Part shown: positions 1 through 7,764 of the stretch, one piece after another
Position numbering within the stretch: the stretch's first letter is position 1
How the letters are laid out: each line of letters opens with the position of its first letter
Source: Acidobacteriota bacterium
GTDB lineage: Bacteria; Acidobacteriota; Terriglobia; Bryobacterales; Bryobacteraceae
Direction of reading: 5' to 3'
Length of the DNA: 33,075 bases
NCBI GenBank assembly: GCA_003223115.1
Contig: QHXW01000006.1
Coordinates: 1 to 33,075 of the forward strand
Position numbers and translations under genes: made by a program
Notes under the pieces: generated by a model
What the model saw: the letters and a program-made list of their open reading frames with translations, nothing else
The model's database searches: none
Told to the model about the DNA's origin: nothing

Positions 1-962
1 AAGGCCACCCGGGCAAGTGACGTCACGGCGCGGGCGCCGCTTGAGACAGCCAGGCGCGAAACGATCTTGGTTCCCGGCTTGTGAAGTGCGAAGCTGTTCT
101 TGCTCCAAACCGGAATCTGGCTTTCGACCAACGGAGCGAGCGTGCGCGGGTGCAACACTTTGGCGCCGTTATAAGCCAGTTCCGCGGCCTCGCGGTAGGT
201 CACCTCATCGAGCACTGCGGCGTCCGGCACCAGACGCGGATCGGCTGTCATGATTCCGTCCACATCGGTCCAGATCCACAGCTCCGCCGCTTCGAGCGCC
301 GCCGAGAGAATGGAGGCCGAGAAGTCGGATCCGCCGCGGCCCAGTGTGGTCGGCCGGCCGTCCGCGGTCGAGCCATTGAACCCTGTCACCACTGGCAACA
401 CGCCGCGCCGCAGCAGGGGAAGCAGTCGCTTGCGCGCCTTTTCAGTAGTCTGATCCATCAGCGGCGACGCACTGCCGAAGACTGCGTCGGTGACGATCAG
501 ATCCCTGGCATTCATGGGTTCCGCTTTTGTTCCCTGCGCGTTGAGATACGCCGCCATCATCAAAGCCGAGAGCCGCTCACCAATGGCGATGGACTCATCC
601 ACCGACCGAGGGGGCCGGTCGTTCAACATCAACATGCCGCGGGTAATGCGCTGAAATTCTCCCACCAGCTCGCGGATTCCGGCCAGCACCGGCTTCTGTT
701 TTGCGCCGGGAAGTAGCTCACGGCAGGTTTCGATGTGACGCTCTTCCAGCTTCCGGGTATTTTCTTCCAGGCCTGACCGGTCGCCGCCCTCGGCGTGTTT
801 GGTGCTTTCAATCAACAGATCGGTGACGCCTGCCATTGCGGACACCACAATAAGCACCGGCCGCTTGCGGCTTTGTTCGATGGAAAGGCGGGCCGCAACG
901 CGCATGCGTTCGGCGCTGCCTACGCTGGTTCCGCCGAATTTCATCACCAGAAGCTTCTTCAA
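1..962 (-). CDS. lysC: Aspartate kinase, C-terminal part cut by the window edge
   Basis: Aspartate kinase phosphorylates L-aspartate in the cytoplasm, the first step to lysine, threonine, methionine and diaminopimelate. The N-terminus carries the family signature KFGGTSVG. Further in are the catalytic-domain stretches TLGRGGSDFSA and WTDVDGIMTADPR, and a region reading VLHPRTLAPLVE. About 320 residues are present, covering the amino-acid kinase fold; the regulatory ACT domains lie beyond base 1. I chose the TTG at 962-960 because AAAGGAG lies 5-6 nt upstream and it overlaps the cmk stop (TTGA). An internal ATG at the VMKFGG position is the alternative. It is translationally coupled downstream of cmk. 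The family call is very secure; feedback class cannot be judged without the ACT domains. Confidence 0.95.
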   Translation of the reverse strand, partial: MKKLLVMKFGGTSVGSAERMRVAARLSIEQSRKRPVLIVVSAMAGVTDLLIESTKHAEGGDRSGLEENTRKLEERHIETCRELLPGAKQKPVLAGIRELVGEFQRITRGMLMLNDRPPRSVDESIAIGERLSALMMAAYLNAQGTKAEPMNARDLIVTDAVFGSASPLMDQTTEKARKRLLPLLRRGVLPVVTGFNGSTADGRPTTLGRGGSDFSASILSAALEAAELWIWTDVDGIMTADPRLVPDAAVLDEVTYREAAELAYNGAKVLHPRTLAPLVESQIPVWSKNSFALHKPGTKIVSRLAVSSGARAVTSLARVA

Positions 963-1624
963 CTAAACTCCTTTCCGTTGGTTATCCGAGCGCGCACCAG
1001 GCGCAGAATGCTGTCCTCCACTTCTTCGATGCTCTTGCCGGTGGAATCCACGTACACGGCATCGGGCGCCTGTGTGAGTGGCGCTTCTGCGCGAGTTCGG
1101 TCACGCTCATCGCGCTCTCGTATCTGGCTCGCCACCGAGTCCCGGTCGCCATTCACCTCGGCTGCACGACGCCGCGCACGCTCCTCCGGTTGAGCGTCCA
1201 GAAAGATTTTCAGATCCGCGTTGGGGAACACCACTGAACCGATGTCGCGGCCTTCCATGACCACGTTTTCTTGTGCGCCGATGGCCTTTTGTTTCTCAAC
1301 CAGAGCCCGCCTTACCCCCGGAATCGCGGCCACCATTGACGCCGCCGCCGAGACGTCGACCGAGCGAATGGCCTCGGTAACGTCCTCGCTGTTGAGCAGC
1401 ACGCGCGAGGTCCCTCGCTCGAGTTCGATCCAGGCGGCCATGGCCAGTTGCTCCATCCGGTGCATATCGGCGGGGTCGAGCTTTTCGCGCAGCGCCCACA
1501 GGGCCAAAGCGCGGTACATGGCGCCGCTATCGATATAAGTGAAGCCCAGCCGGTCAGCCAGACGCCGTGCAATGGTGCTCTTTCCTGCCGCCGCCGGTCC
1601 GTCAATGGCGATCACGATGGCCAT
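959..1624 (-). CDS. cmk: Cytidylate kinase
   Basis: Transfers phosphate from ATP to CMP/dCMP in pyrimidine nucleotide salvage and synthesis; cytoplasmic. The 221-residue protein has the usual length. It starts with the P-loop GPAAAGKST at about residues 9-17, followed by YIDSGAMYRA and the EGRDIGSVVFP motif of bacterial CMP kinases, then the lid region with RERDERDRTR. The reading frame stays open upstream, but homology begins at the ATG at 1624 (MAIVIAIDGPAAAGKS), so the longer form is rejected. The stop overlaps the TTG start of lysC, giving a cmk-lysC unit. It is divergent from the zincin gene across 24 bp. Confidence 0.96.
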   Translation of the reverse strand: MAIVIAIDGPAAAGKSTIARRLADRLGFTYIDSGAMYRALALWALREKLDPADMHRMEQLAMAAWIELERGTSRVLLNSEDVTEAIRSVDVSAAASMVAAIPGVRRALVEKQKAIGAQENVVMEGRDIGSVVFPNADLKIFLDAQPEERARRRAAEVNGDRDSVASQIRERDERDRTRAEAPLTQAPDAVYVDSTGKSIEEVEDSILRLVRARITNGKEFS

Positions 1625-1648
1625 GGTAGATAAACCGTAGAATAACAA

Positions 1649-2041
1649 GTGCAGATGGTTCCCCAGGAGTTCGACCGTATGGTCGAGCGCGCATTCGCGA
1701 AAATTCCATACCGCTTCCGGCGCCGCCTGGCGAACGTGGCGCTGATCGTAGAGCCCGAACCGTCCGGCGATCAGCTGCGCGGATTTGCGCCCGGAGGCAC
1801 TCTGCTGGGACTTTACCGCGGCCGCCCGTTGACCACGCGCAGCGTTTCCGACAGCTTCGTGATGCCGGACCAGATTGTGATTTTCCAAGGACCCCACGAG
1901 CGGCTGGCGCGCAACAGGGAGCATCTCGAGAAGCTGGTGGAAGAAACCGTCTGGCACGAGGTGGCTCACTATTTCGGGATGGATGAAGCACGGGTTCGCC
2001 GAGCGGAGCGGAAACGAAACGGTTCTGGAACGGGGCTCTGA
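1649..2041 (+). CDS. Small zincin-like metallopeptidase (PF06262 type)
   Basis: Short predicted zinc metallopeptidase of about 130 residues. The C-terminal part contains HEVAHYFGMDE, fitting HExxHxxGxxxE, in which two His and a downstream acidic residue bind zinc and the first Glu is catalytic. The N-terminal half (FDRMVERAFAKIPYRFRR) and the LGLYRG and VMPDQIVIFQGP stretches are typical of this small cytoplasmic family, whose substrate is unknown to me. The start is GTG at 1649 or ATG at 1655. TAGAAT at 1638-1643 lies 5 nt before the GTG, so the transcript may be leaderless. Family confidence is high; biological role unknown. Confidence 0.85.
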   Translation: MQMVPQEFDRMVERAFAKIPYRFRRRLANVALIVEPEPSGDQLRGFAPGGTLLGLYRGRPLTTRSVSDSFVMPDQIVIFQGPHERLARNREHLEKLVEETVWHEVAHYFGMDEARVRRAERKRNGSGTGL

Positions 2042-2082
2042 GCCGCTGTGCGCTACACTTTTCTCTGAACCATACCAATGCC

Positions 2083-3960
2083 ATGTTTGCTCGCCTTTTT
2101 CCTCAGTTGACCCTGTTCTTCGCTCTTGTTTCCGTGGTTGCGGCCCAAGATGGTGCGACCGTGTACAAGAAGTATTGCGCTGCCTGTCATGACTCGGGAG
2201 CCGAGCGGGCGCCAAACCGCGAAGCGTTGAGACAGATGCCCCCCGAACGCATTCTGCTGTCGCTCGAGAGCGGTGTGATGGTCATTCATGGCTCATTCCG
2301 CACTGGGGGCGAGAGGCGCGCGCTGGCCGAATTTCTGTCCGGCAAACGCTTCGGCGAAGCGGTTTCTACCCGGCTCCCTGGTAGCGCCCGCTGCTCTGAG
2401 GCTGGTGGAAATTCTTCCGGGGCTGGCGGAAGTCTTCCCGGTGCTGTTGGGATTTTTGATGTCGCGCCCGGTGAGCCCGGCTGGAACGGCTGGGGCGTGG
2501 ACCTGTCCAACACCCGCTTTCAGCCCGCGGCCATGGCGGAATTGAGTGCCGGCCAAGTTCCGCGTTTGAAGCTCAAATGGGCCTTCGGATTCGCAGGCGA
2601 TGTCTCGGCCGTGGCTCAGCCGGCAGTTGCGGGTGGCCGGCTCTTCATCGGCAGTGCCTCGGGCCGAGTCTATGCACTCAATGCATCGAGCGGTTGCGCG
2701 TACTGGACATTTGACTCCGAAGCGCCCGTGCGCACGGCCATGAGCATCGGACAGACCGGCCCGAGAGAGGTGCTCTATTTCGGCGATCTACATGCGAACG
2801 TCTACGCGGTGGATGCCGCCAAAGGCGAGCTGCTGTGGAAGCGTAAGCTTGACGAGCATCCGGAAGCGCGCATTACCGGAGCGCCGAAGCTGCACGCCGG
2901 GCGCCTCTACGTTCCGGTTTCGTCGATGGAAGAGCTGAGTGGCGCCGATCCGGCCTACGAGTGCTGCCGTTTTCGCGGCAGCGTGGTGGCGCTCGATGCC
3001 ACGACTGGGAAATCCATCTGGAAAACCTACACCATCCCCGAAAAGGCGCACCCGGCTCAAAAGAACAAAATCGGAACACAGCTCTGGGGACCGTCCGGCG
3101 TGGGCGTGTGGAATTCTCCCACGGTTGACCCCCAACGTAATATGCTCTATGTGGGTACCGGCGACAATTACTCGCAGCCGCCCGTTTCCACCAGCGACGC
3201 CATACTGGCCCTCAACCTGGATTCCGGGAAAATTCTCTGGACGCGGCAGATCACTTCCGGTGACGTCTTCAATTTCGGTTGCCGCATTCCGGATCAGACC
3301 AATTGTCCGGAAGGACACGGCCCGGATGCGGACTTCGGCTCATCGCCGATTCTGGTTGATCTTCCGAACGGGCGCCAGGCTCTGATTGCGGGTCAGAAAT
3401 CCGGTGTCGTGCATGCGCTAGATCCCGACCGGCAGGGGCGGATCCTGTGGCAGACTCGGGTCGGCAAGGGTGGAACACTGGGTGGCATCCAGTGGGGTCC
3501 GGCGGCCGACCGTGAAAATGTTTATGCGGCGGTATCGGATCTGGTGGCTCATCCCTCACCCATGGGCCTTCAGGCTGATCCCGCGAGCGGCGGCGGCTTG
3601 TTCGCGCTCGAACTGGCGACCGGCAACAAAGTGTGGTCGGCTTTGCCGCCAGGCTGTCGAGACCGCAAGCCCTGCAGTCCGGCGCAATCCGCGGCTGTCA
3701 CGGTGATTCCAGGCATTGTCTTTTCGGGATCCATGGACGGCCACCTGCGCGCTTATTCCACCGAGACCGGAAAAGTGACGTGGGATTTCGACACCGTCCG
3801 CGAATATGACTGCGCCAATGGCGTCAAAGCGCACGGCGGCTCACTCGATGGCCCTGGGCCCGTCGTCGCAGGCGGAATGCTGTATGTAGGTTCGGGCTAT
3901 GCCTCCACCGGCGGCATGCCCGGGAACGTGCTGCTGGCGTTTTCGGTGGACGGCAAGTAA
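2083..3960 (+). CDS. Secreted quinohaemoprotein: cytochrome c plus PQQ-type beta-propeller (PVA dehydrogenase-like)
   Basis: A 625-residue exported protein. An N-terminal signal peptide (LTLFFALVSVVAAQ) is followed by a c-type haem domain with CAACH at residues 32-36. From about residue 115 an eight-bladed PQQ-type propeller follows, with repeated units such as GRLFIGSASGRVYALN and GMLYVGSGYASTGG. Adjacent cysteines (ECC, about residues 294-295) recall the vicinal disulphide of quinoprotein dehydrogenases. The architecture matches polyvinyl-alcohol dehydrogenase-like quinohaemoproteins, which oxidise alcohols in the periplasm and pass electrons to a cytochrome. The actual substrate cannot be read from sequence, and PQQ synthesis genes are absent here. 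Monocistronic in appearance. Confidence 0.85.
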   Translation: MFARLFPQLTLFFALVSVVAAQDGATVYKKYCAACHDSGAERAPNREALRQMPPERILLSLESGVMVIHGSFRTGGERRALAEFLSGKRFGEAVSTRLPGSARCSEAGGNSSGAGGSLPGAVGIFDVAPGEPGWNGWGVDLSNTRFQPAAMAELSAGQVPRLKLKWAFGFAGDVSAVAQPAVAGGRLFIGSASGRVYALNASSGCAYWTFDSEAPVRTAMSIGQTGPREVLYFGDLHANVYAVDAAKGELLWKRKLDEHPEARITGAPKLHAGRLYVPVSSMEELSGADPAYECCRFRGSVVALDATTGKSIWKTYTIPEKAHPAQKNKIGTQLWGPSGVGVWNSPTVDPQRNMLYVGTGDNYSQPPVSTSDAILALNLDSGKILWTRQITSGDVFNFGCRIPDQTNCPEGHGPDADFGSSPILVDLPNGRQALIAGQKSGVVHALDPDRQGRILWQTRVGKGGTLGGIQWGPAADRENVYAAVSDLVAHPSPMGLQADPASGGGLFALELATGNKVWSALPPGCRDRKPCSPAQSAAVTVIPGIVFSGSMDGHLRAYSTETGKVTWDFDTVREYDCANGVKAHGGSLDGPGPVVAGGMLYVGSGYASTGGMPGNVLLAFSVDGK

Positions 3961-3999
3961 ACCTGACCTGGCCCTTTGGGCGAAAGTGGACATAATTAA

Positions 4000-4009
4000 T
4001 GACTGGTCA
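4000..4009. promoter_or_regulatory. Possible operator upstream of the toxin-antitoxin pair
   Basis: TGACTGGTCA is a near-perfect inverted repeat (TGAC, 2-nt centre, GTCA) 20 bp upstream of the -10 box, in the position where Phd/YefM antitoxins usually bind to autorepress. Only one short palindrome is visible, so this is suggestive only. Confidence 0.3.
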
Positions 4010-4026
4010 ATATTTACATCCAATTC

Positions 4027-4035
4027 TGCTATAAT
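4027..4035 (+). promoter_or_regulatory. Extended -10 promoter of the Phd/PIN pair, probably leaderless
   Basis: TGCTATAAT is a perfect extended -10 element (TGnTATAAT). No good -35 box is seen at 16-18 bp, as expected when the extended -10 drives recognition. The GTG start of the antitoxin begins 6 nt after the hexamer, so transcription would start at or next to the start codon. Confidence 0.6.
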
Positions 4036-4041
4036 CTGGAT

Positions 4042-4260
4042 GTGAACCGCATCAGCGCTTCGAAATTCAAAGAGCAATGCCTGGCCCTTCTCGACCGGGT
4101 GGACGATGAAGGCATCGTAATCACCAAACATGGAAAACCGGTGGCCAAACTGGTACGCATGGAGTCCAGCTCGTCAAATCTAATCGGCGCGCTTAAGGGC
4201 AAGATCAAAATAAAAGGCAACCTGTTCTCGACGGGCCAGCGTTGGAATGCTCAATCTTGA
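4042..4260 (+). CDS. Type II antitoxin, Phd/YefM family
   Basis: A 72-residue protein whose N-terminus NRISASKFKEQCLALLDRV and the following IVITKHGKPVAKLV are the classic Phd/YefM DNA-binding fold. The C-terminal tail (LKGKIKIKGNLFSTG) is the toxin-binding part. In such systems the antitoxin blocks the toxin and represses the operon. I chose the GTG at 4042; the ATG two bases earlier runs straight into TGA. Its 3' end overlaps the PIN toxin by 14 bp, so the two are translationally coupled. Recognition is secure; autoregulation is inferred from the family. Confidence 0.9.
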   Translation: MNRISASKFKEQCLALLDRVDDEGIVITKHGKPVAKLVRMESSSSNLIGALKGKIKIKGNLFSTGQRWNAQS

Positions 4261-4606
4261 TACGCACATTTTGATTCACGCGTTCAGCGGCGAGCTAACC
4301 CCGCGAGAAAGACGACTCCTGGCATCCAATGAGTGGAGCATCTCCGCAATTGTGTTGTGGGAAATCACCAAATTGACTCAATTAGGGTGGGTCGAACTCG
4401 ACGTTGATTCAGGCGAGTTCACTCGATTAGTCGCCGGAGTTCACGTCTGGCCCCTTACGCTCGAGATCTGCCGCCGAGTGCGGGACTTGGACTTCAGCAG
4501 CGACCCCGCCGAAGAGATCATCGCCGCTACCAGTATGGTTCACAAGCTTCCGTTGATGACACGCGACCGCGTGATCCTGCGTTCCAAAATGATTGAGTTT
4601 GCCTGA
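4247..4606 (+). CDS. PIN-domain ribonuclease toxin (VapC-like)
   Basis: A 119-residue PIN-domain protein of usual toxin length. Acidic metal-binding residues are seen in LNLDTH near the N-terminus, WEITKL in the middle, and SSDPAEEIIAATSMVH and MTRD near the end. The pattern matches PIN toxins annotated as VapC that are paired with Phd-type antitoxins. VapC-type toxins cleave specific RNAs, often tRNA or rRNA; the target here is unknown. It overlaps the antitoxin by 14 bp and ends 8 bp from the convergent NHL gene. All expected acidic positions appear present, so it is probably active. Confidence 0.88.
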   Translation: MLNLDTHILIHAFSGELTPRERRLLASNEWSISAIVLWEITKLTQLGWVELDVDSGEFTRLVAGVHVWPLTLEICRRVRDLDFSSDPAEEIIAATSMVHKLPLMTRDRVILRSKMIEFA

Positions 4607-4614
4607 GCCCCCGC

Positions 4615-5616
4615 TCAGTTCGCCGGCCTGAGTCCCTCGGTCGCGCCCAAGCCTTTCTCGAGCCAGCCGGGATACCAGCGGAATACATTGCCCGTCAGGC
4701 TGCCGATGAGGATTTCGTTCGCGGCCGTGACGTGGATCCAGTGGCCGGGGCTTTCCATGGCTCCCAGGATCTTGCCTGTTGCGAGATCGATGCGCATGAT
4801 GCGGCCGGCCAGCGTGTCGTAGGTGATGTTTTCGATGTTGTTGCGGTGAGTGATGATCCACATCTCGTCTTTGGGCGTAATGAAGATGTTCTGCGTCGCG
4901 CCCAGATGAGTCCATTGGCCGAGAAATTTTCCGTTCGGATCGAAAATCTGAATGCGGTTGTTCTCGCGGTCGCTCACATAGACCCTGCCTTTGGAGTCGA
5001 GAGCGATGGAATGCGGCGTATTGAATTCGCCCGGCCCGCTTCCGGGCTTGCCCCAATCCAACAGGTATTTCCCGTCCCGAGAAAACTTCACAACGCGCGA
5101 GTTGCCGTAGCCGTCTGAAACGTAGAAATCGCCGTTTGCAGCAAACGCAATGTCGGTTGGACGGTTGAAGGTCTGAGGATCGGTGCCGGGTTTGCCTTTG
5201 ATGCCCCATTCGCGGAGCAGGCGGCCTTCGTTTGAAAACTCCATCACCTGGTGATCGCCGTTATCCGTCACCCAGACGTTGTCGTTTTTATCGATGCGCA
5301 ATCCATGCGGATTGCCGAACATACCGCGTCCCCAGGAGCGCAGAAATTTTCCCTTGGCGTCGAAGACGACGATGGGGTCAGCCCGGGGACCACGGTGGAA
5401 AACGAAAACACGGCCCGCCGAATCGGTAGCCACGGCTGAAACTCGACCGAATTTCCAGCCATCGGGCATGCTATCTGGTTCTTCGCCGAATCGGATCTGG
5501 ACGCGGTACTTGAGCAGACCGCCTTCGTGCGGAAACCAACCCTGTTGTGCCGCGCCATTTGCCATTGCCATCGCCATCGCCATCGTCATCGCCAGAAGTA
5601 GAATCGCGTTCTTCAT
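4615..5616 (-). CDS. Secreted NHL-repeat six-bladed beta-propeller protein
   Basis: A 333-residue exported protein built of NHL repeats, for example GRVFVFHRGPRADPIVVFD, FGNPHGLRIDKNDNVWVTD and FNTPHSIALDSKGRVYVSD, each about 45 residues. Such propellers resemble peptidyl-alpha-hydroxyglycine lyase and gluconolactonase-like proteins, but catalytic assignment is not possible here. The signal peptide is odd: its hydrophobic core is the dipeptide run AMTMAMAMAMA, encoded by an in-frame hexanucleotide repeat. Start ATG at 5616 overlaps the stop of the upstream TIM-barrel gene (ATGA), indicating translational coupling. The pairing suggests a periplasmic carbohydrate-related role (inference). Confidence 0.82.
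   Translation of the reverse strand: MKNAILLLAMTMAMAMAMANGAAQQGWFPHEGGLLKYRVQIRFGEEPDSMPDGWKFGRVSAVATDSAGRVFVFHRGPRADPIVVFDAKGKFLRSWGRGMFGNPHGLRIDKNDNVWVTDNGDHQVMEFSNEGRLLREWGIKGKPGTDPQTFNRPTDIAFAANGDFYVSDGYGNSRVVKFSRDGKYLLDWGKPGSGPGEFNTPHSIALDSKGRVYVSDRENNRIQIFDPNGKFLGQWTHLGATQNIFITPKDEMWIITHRNNIENITYDTLAGRIMRIDLATGKILGAMESPGHWIHVTAANEILIGSLTGNVFRWYPGWLEKGLGATEGLRPAN
5561..5590. repeat. In-frame hexanucleotide repeat in a signal peptide
   Basis: Five GCCATC-type hexamers in tandem, two with one substitution (GCCATT and GTCATC). On the coding strand each unit reads ATG-GCN, so it encodes Met-Ala and supplies another in-frame ATG. Copy-number change would lengthen or shorten the signal-peptide core by two residues without shifting frame. 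Confidence 0.85.
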
Positions 5617-6541
5617 GATACTCCCCGATAGGCCGCACCCACCTGTTTGCGCACGAATTCAAAATCGCGCGCGATGGCGGCTCTTTCATCAGCCGGTTCA
5701 TATTCCATGTGCAGCGAGATCGGTCCAGTGAACCTGGCTTTCGCGAACATCGAGAACACTTCCCGCCAATGGACCATGCCATCGCCCATGGGACACATCG
5801 TCATCTGCCAGCGAACGCCGGCTTTCGTGCCCTTCGCCCCGTAGAAGTCTTTGAGCGCAACCATCTTCATTCGCGAGAGCGCCATCCGCAACGCGATCTG
5901 CCAGCCGCCTTCGCCCCCTTCCGTTGTGGCATGGCACGGGTCGAAATAATAACCGATCAAGCGCGGATCCATGTTCGCGATGATCGCACGGGTGTCCCAG
6001 ATAGCAGCGCCCACATAGTTGCCGGAGTGATTTTGAAAGCCCGCCGTGATGCCGTACTCCTGGCCGAGAGCCACCAGGCCAGCCACATCGTGCTGAACTT
6101 CTGCGATGCGCTGATCAATCGAAACCCCGGCCGGATAGTGCCAGTAACCCAGCTTGAAGTAACTCACGCCAAGCCCCGCTGCCGCGCTCAGCGTCGGCCG
6201 CGCCGCCGGATCGGAAGCAGAGGTAAGCCCCGTAGTGATCATCGGGACCAGCAGACTTTCGGCGCGAATGGCCTCGATCGCACGCGGAAGATCTTGTGCG
6301 GCTCGCTCCGGAAGCACATGACCCGCGGGGCGCACCGTGAGGTCCACTCCATCAAAGCCCTTTGCTTTACCGTGCGCGCCAGCTCCACATAGTTCAGTTT
6401 CGGCAAGTGCTTGGAGAACAGGCACAGCACGGGGCATGTGCGCGGCGCATCGGGTTCTCTTAGCTTGGAGGACACCGCGAGTAATCCGGCGCCATATGCG
6501 GCATCACGCGTAAAATCACGCCTGGTCTTCAGGTTCGTCAT
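5613..6541 (-). pseudogene. Tat-exported sugar phosphate isomerase/epimerase-like TIM barrel, broken by one frameshift
   Basis: The AP-endonuclease-2/xylose-isomerase-like fold is clear: GFDGVDLTVRP, ITAGFQNHSGNYVG, GYYFDPCHATTEGG, MVALKDFYG and LHMEYEP supply the usual His/Glu/Asp metal-site region. The N-terminus MTNLKTRRDFTRDAAYGAG is a twin-arginine signal (start ATG 6541). However, that start is in a different frame from residues about 60 onward. The frame changes near 6364-6370, where ...ELARTVK should continue as AKGFDGVDL. Restoring one base gives a continuous protein of 309 residues (930 nt). No other disruption is seen, so this is either a very young pseudogene or a one-base sequence error. 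It is coupled to the NHL gene by an ATGA overlap. Confidence 0.78.
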
Positions 6542-6556
6542 CGTTCCCCGTCCTGT

Positions 6557-6563
6557 TATTCTA
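6557..6563. promoter_or_regulatory. Overlapping divergent -10 boxes
   Basis: Within the 29-bp gap between divergent genes, TATTCT (6557-6562, plus strand) lies 8 nt before the GTG of the phosphodiesterase gene. TAGAAT (6563-6558, minus strand) lies 16 nt before the ATG of the TIM-barrel gene. The two hexamers share five bases, so polymerase could occupy only one at a time. No strong -35 box is visible for either. Confidence 0.35.
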
Positions 6564-6570
6564 TTCGAAT

Positions 6571-7419
6571 GTGAAGAAAACGCTGGCGAGTCTTCTTTAT
6601 CTGTATCTGTGCGGTTTGATCATGAATGCGGCTCCTATCCAGGTCCATGGCCATCGCGGTGCGCGCGCTATGCGTCCCGAGAACACCATGGCCGCCTTCG
6701 AGTGTGCGCTGGACGTGGGTGTCGACGCGCTCGAAATGGATGTTGCGGTCACCCAAGATGACGTGCCGGTCATCTCGCACGACCCCAAGCTAAACCCGGA
6801 AATCTGCCGCAACACGGGCGGCGCCGCTGTGATTCGCCAGATCACCTTCAACGAGCTGCGCACCTGGGATTGCGGGTCGCTCATCAACCCGCATTTTCCG
6901 AAACAGCAGGCCGTGCAGGGTGCGCGCATTCCGGCGCTCGAAGAGGTACTCTCACTGGCCTCTCGCGGCAATTTCCTGTTCAATATCGAAACCAAGATTT
7001 TTCGCAATCAACCCCAGTACACGCCAACGCCCGAGCGTTTCGCGGAACTGGTACTCCAGGCGATCGACCGCCACAACCTGCGTACGCGCGTGATCATACA
7101 GTCGTTCGATTTCCGCACGCTCCAGGCCATGAGAAAGCTGGCCCACGAGATTCGCCTCGCGGCACTCGATGAAGATGAAAAGCTGGGCGATTTTGTGAAA
7201 GTAGCCCGCAGCGCCAGCGCGCGAATTATCTCGCCCGAGCAACATATGGTGACGCCGGAACGCGTGGCATCCGCACACCAGGCCGGCTTGGAGGTGATCG
7301 CCTGGACGGCCAATACACCCGAGGAGTGGGACCGGTTGATCCACGCCGGGGTGGATGGCATCATCAGTGACGACCCGGCCGCGCTCATCGAGTATCTGAA
7401 AAAAAAGACGTTGCGCTGA
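6571..7419 (+). CDS. Secreted glycerophosphodiester phosphodiesterase
   Basis: A 282-residue GDPD-family enzyme that would hydrolyse glycerophosphodiesters to glycerol-3-phosphate and an alcohol outside the cytoplasmic membrane. A short signal peptide (LASLLYLYLCGLIMNA) precedes HGHRGARAMRPENTMAAF, which carries the catalytic His/Arg and the ENT motif. ALEMDVAVTQDDVPVISHDP supplies the metal ligands and second His. Later LFNIETK and WTANTPEEWDRLIHAGVDGIISDDP complete the barrel. Length and motifs are normal and it should be active. The start is GTG at 6571; no Shine-Dalgarno is seen. Single gene, divergent from the TIM-barrel/NHL pair. Confidence 0.92.
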   Translation: MKKTLASLLYLYLCGLIMNAAPIQVHGHRGARAMRPENTMAAFECALDVGVDALEMDVAVTQDDVPVISHDPKLNPEICRNTGGAAVIRQITFNELRTWDCGSLINPHFPKQQAVQGARIPALEEVLSLASRGNFLFNIETKIFRNQPQYTPTPERFAELVLQAIDRHNLRTRVIIQSFDFRTLQAMRKLAHEIRLAALDEDEKLGDFVKVARSASARIISPEQHMVTPERVASAHQAGLEVIAWTANTPEEWDRLIHAGVDGIISDDPAALIEYLKKKTLR

Positions 7420-7447
7420 TTAAAACTTTGGCTCGATCGGCCGAAAA

Positions 7448-7483
7448 GATGAGATGAGATGAGATGAGATGAGATGAGATGAG
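7448..7483. repeat. Pentanucleotide tandem repeat (GATGA)x7
   Basis: Seven perfect copies of GATGA plus one base. The final unit runs into GAGGAG, which sits as a Shine-Dalgarno 8 nt before the ATG at 7495. Every unit contains ATG, and out of frame TGA, so it cannot encode a long peptide in this strand. Confidence 0.95.
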
Positions 7484-7494
7484 GAGCCAAATTT

Positions 7495-7733
7495 ATGAAC
7501 GGTTTGGATAACTCCCTGCAGGGTCTTGACCGCTCGCATCCAGCTTCGATCAAGGCGCGGGCAAAATCGCGCGAGAATCTCTTTCAACGGAGCAGCTAAA
7601 TGCCCACGACCCCAAGCCTCGCTGGCCGATGACATGGTCGCCCTGATGGTGGCCGCAACAACTACGAAGCCAACTCAAGACCATCCAGACGGGCGATGAA
7701 ATGCAGCAGAAATTACTGGATCTGTTGGCTTAA
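7495..7733 (+). pseudogene. Decayed flagellar rod/hook-like protein (Flg_bbr_C-type C-terminus)
   Basis: Read across frames, this 239-nt stretch gives a small protein of about 80 residues. It begins MNGLDNSLQGLDR in the frame of the ATG at 7495, continues ASSFDQGAGKIARESLSTEQ in the frame starting near 7536, then LADDMVALMVAA from 7622, NNYEAN from 7660-7674, and KTIQTGDEMQQKLLDLLA to the TAA at 7731-7733. The C-terminal part closely resembles the terminal domain of flagellar rod/hook proteins (FlgC/FlgG/FlgE), which assemble into the axial structure. Four frame changes are needed, each fitting loss of one base. A good Shine-Dalgarno (GAGGAG) precedes the ATG. No other flagellar genes are nearby. 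No intact coding frame remains. Confidence 0.7.
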
Positions 7734-7764
7734 AGCGGTTACTCGTGCGTCCGGAGTCGTTGGT

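Noticed and set aside
3970-3982. GCCC-TTT-GGGC hairpin after the quinohaemoprotein gene as a terminator
   Set aside because: Stem of only four pairs with no T-run.
7448-7483. Possible CRISPR-like repeat
   Set aside because: Units are 5 bp with no spacers; it is a simple tandem repeat.
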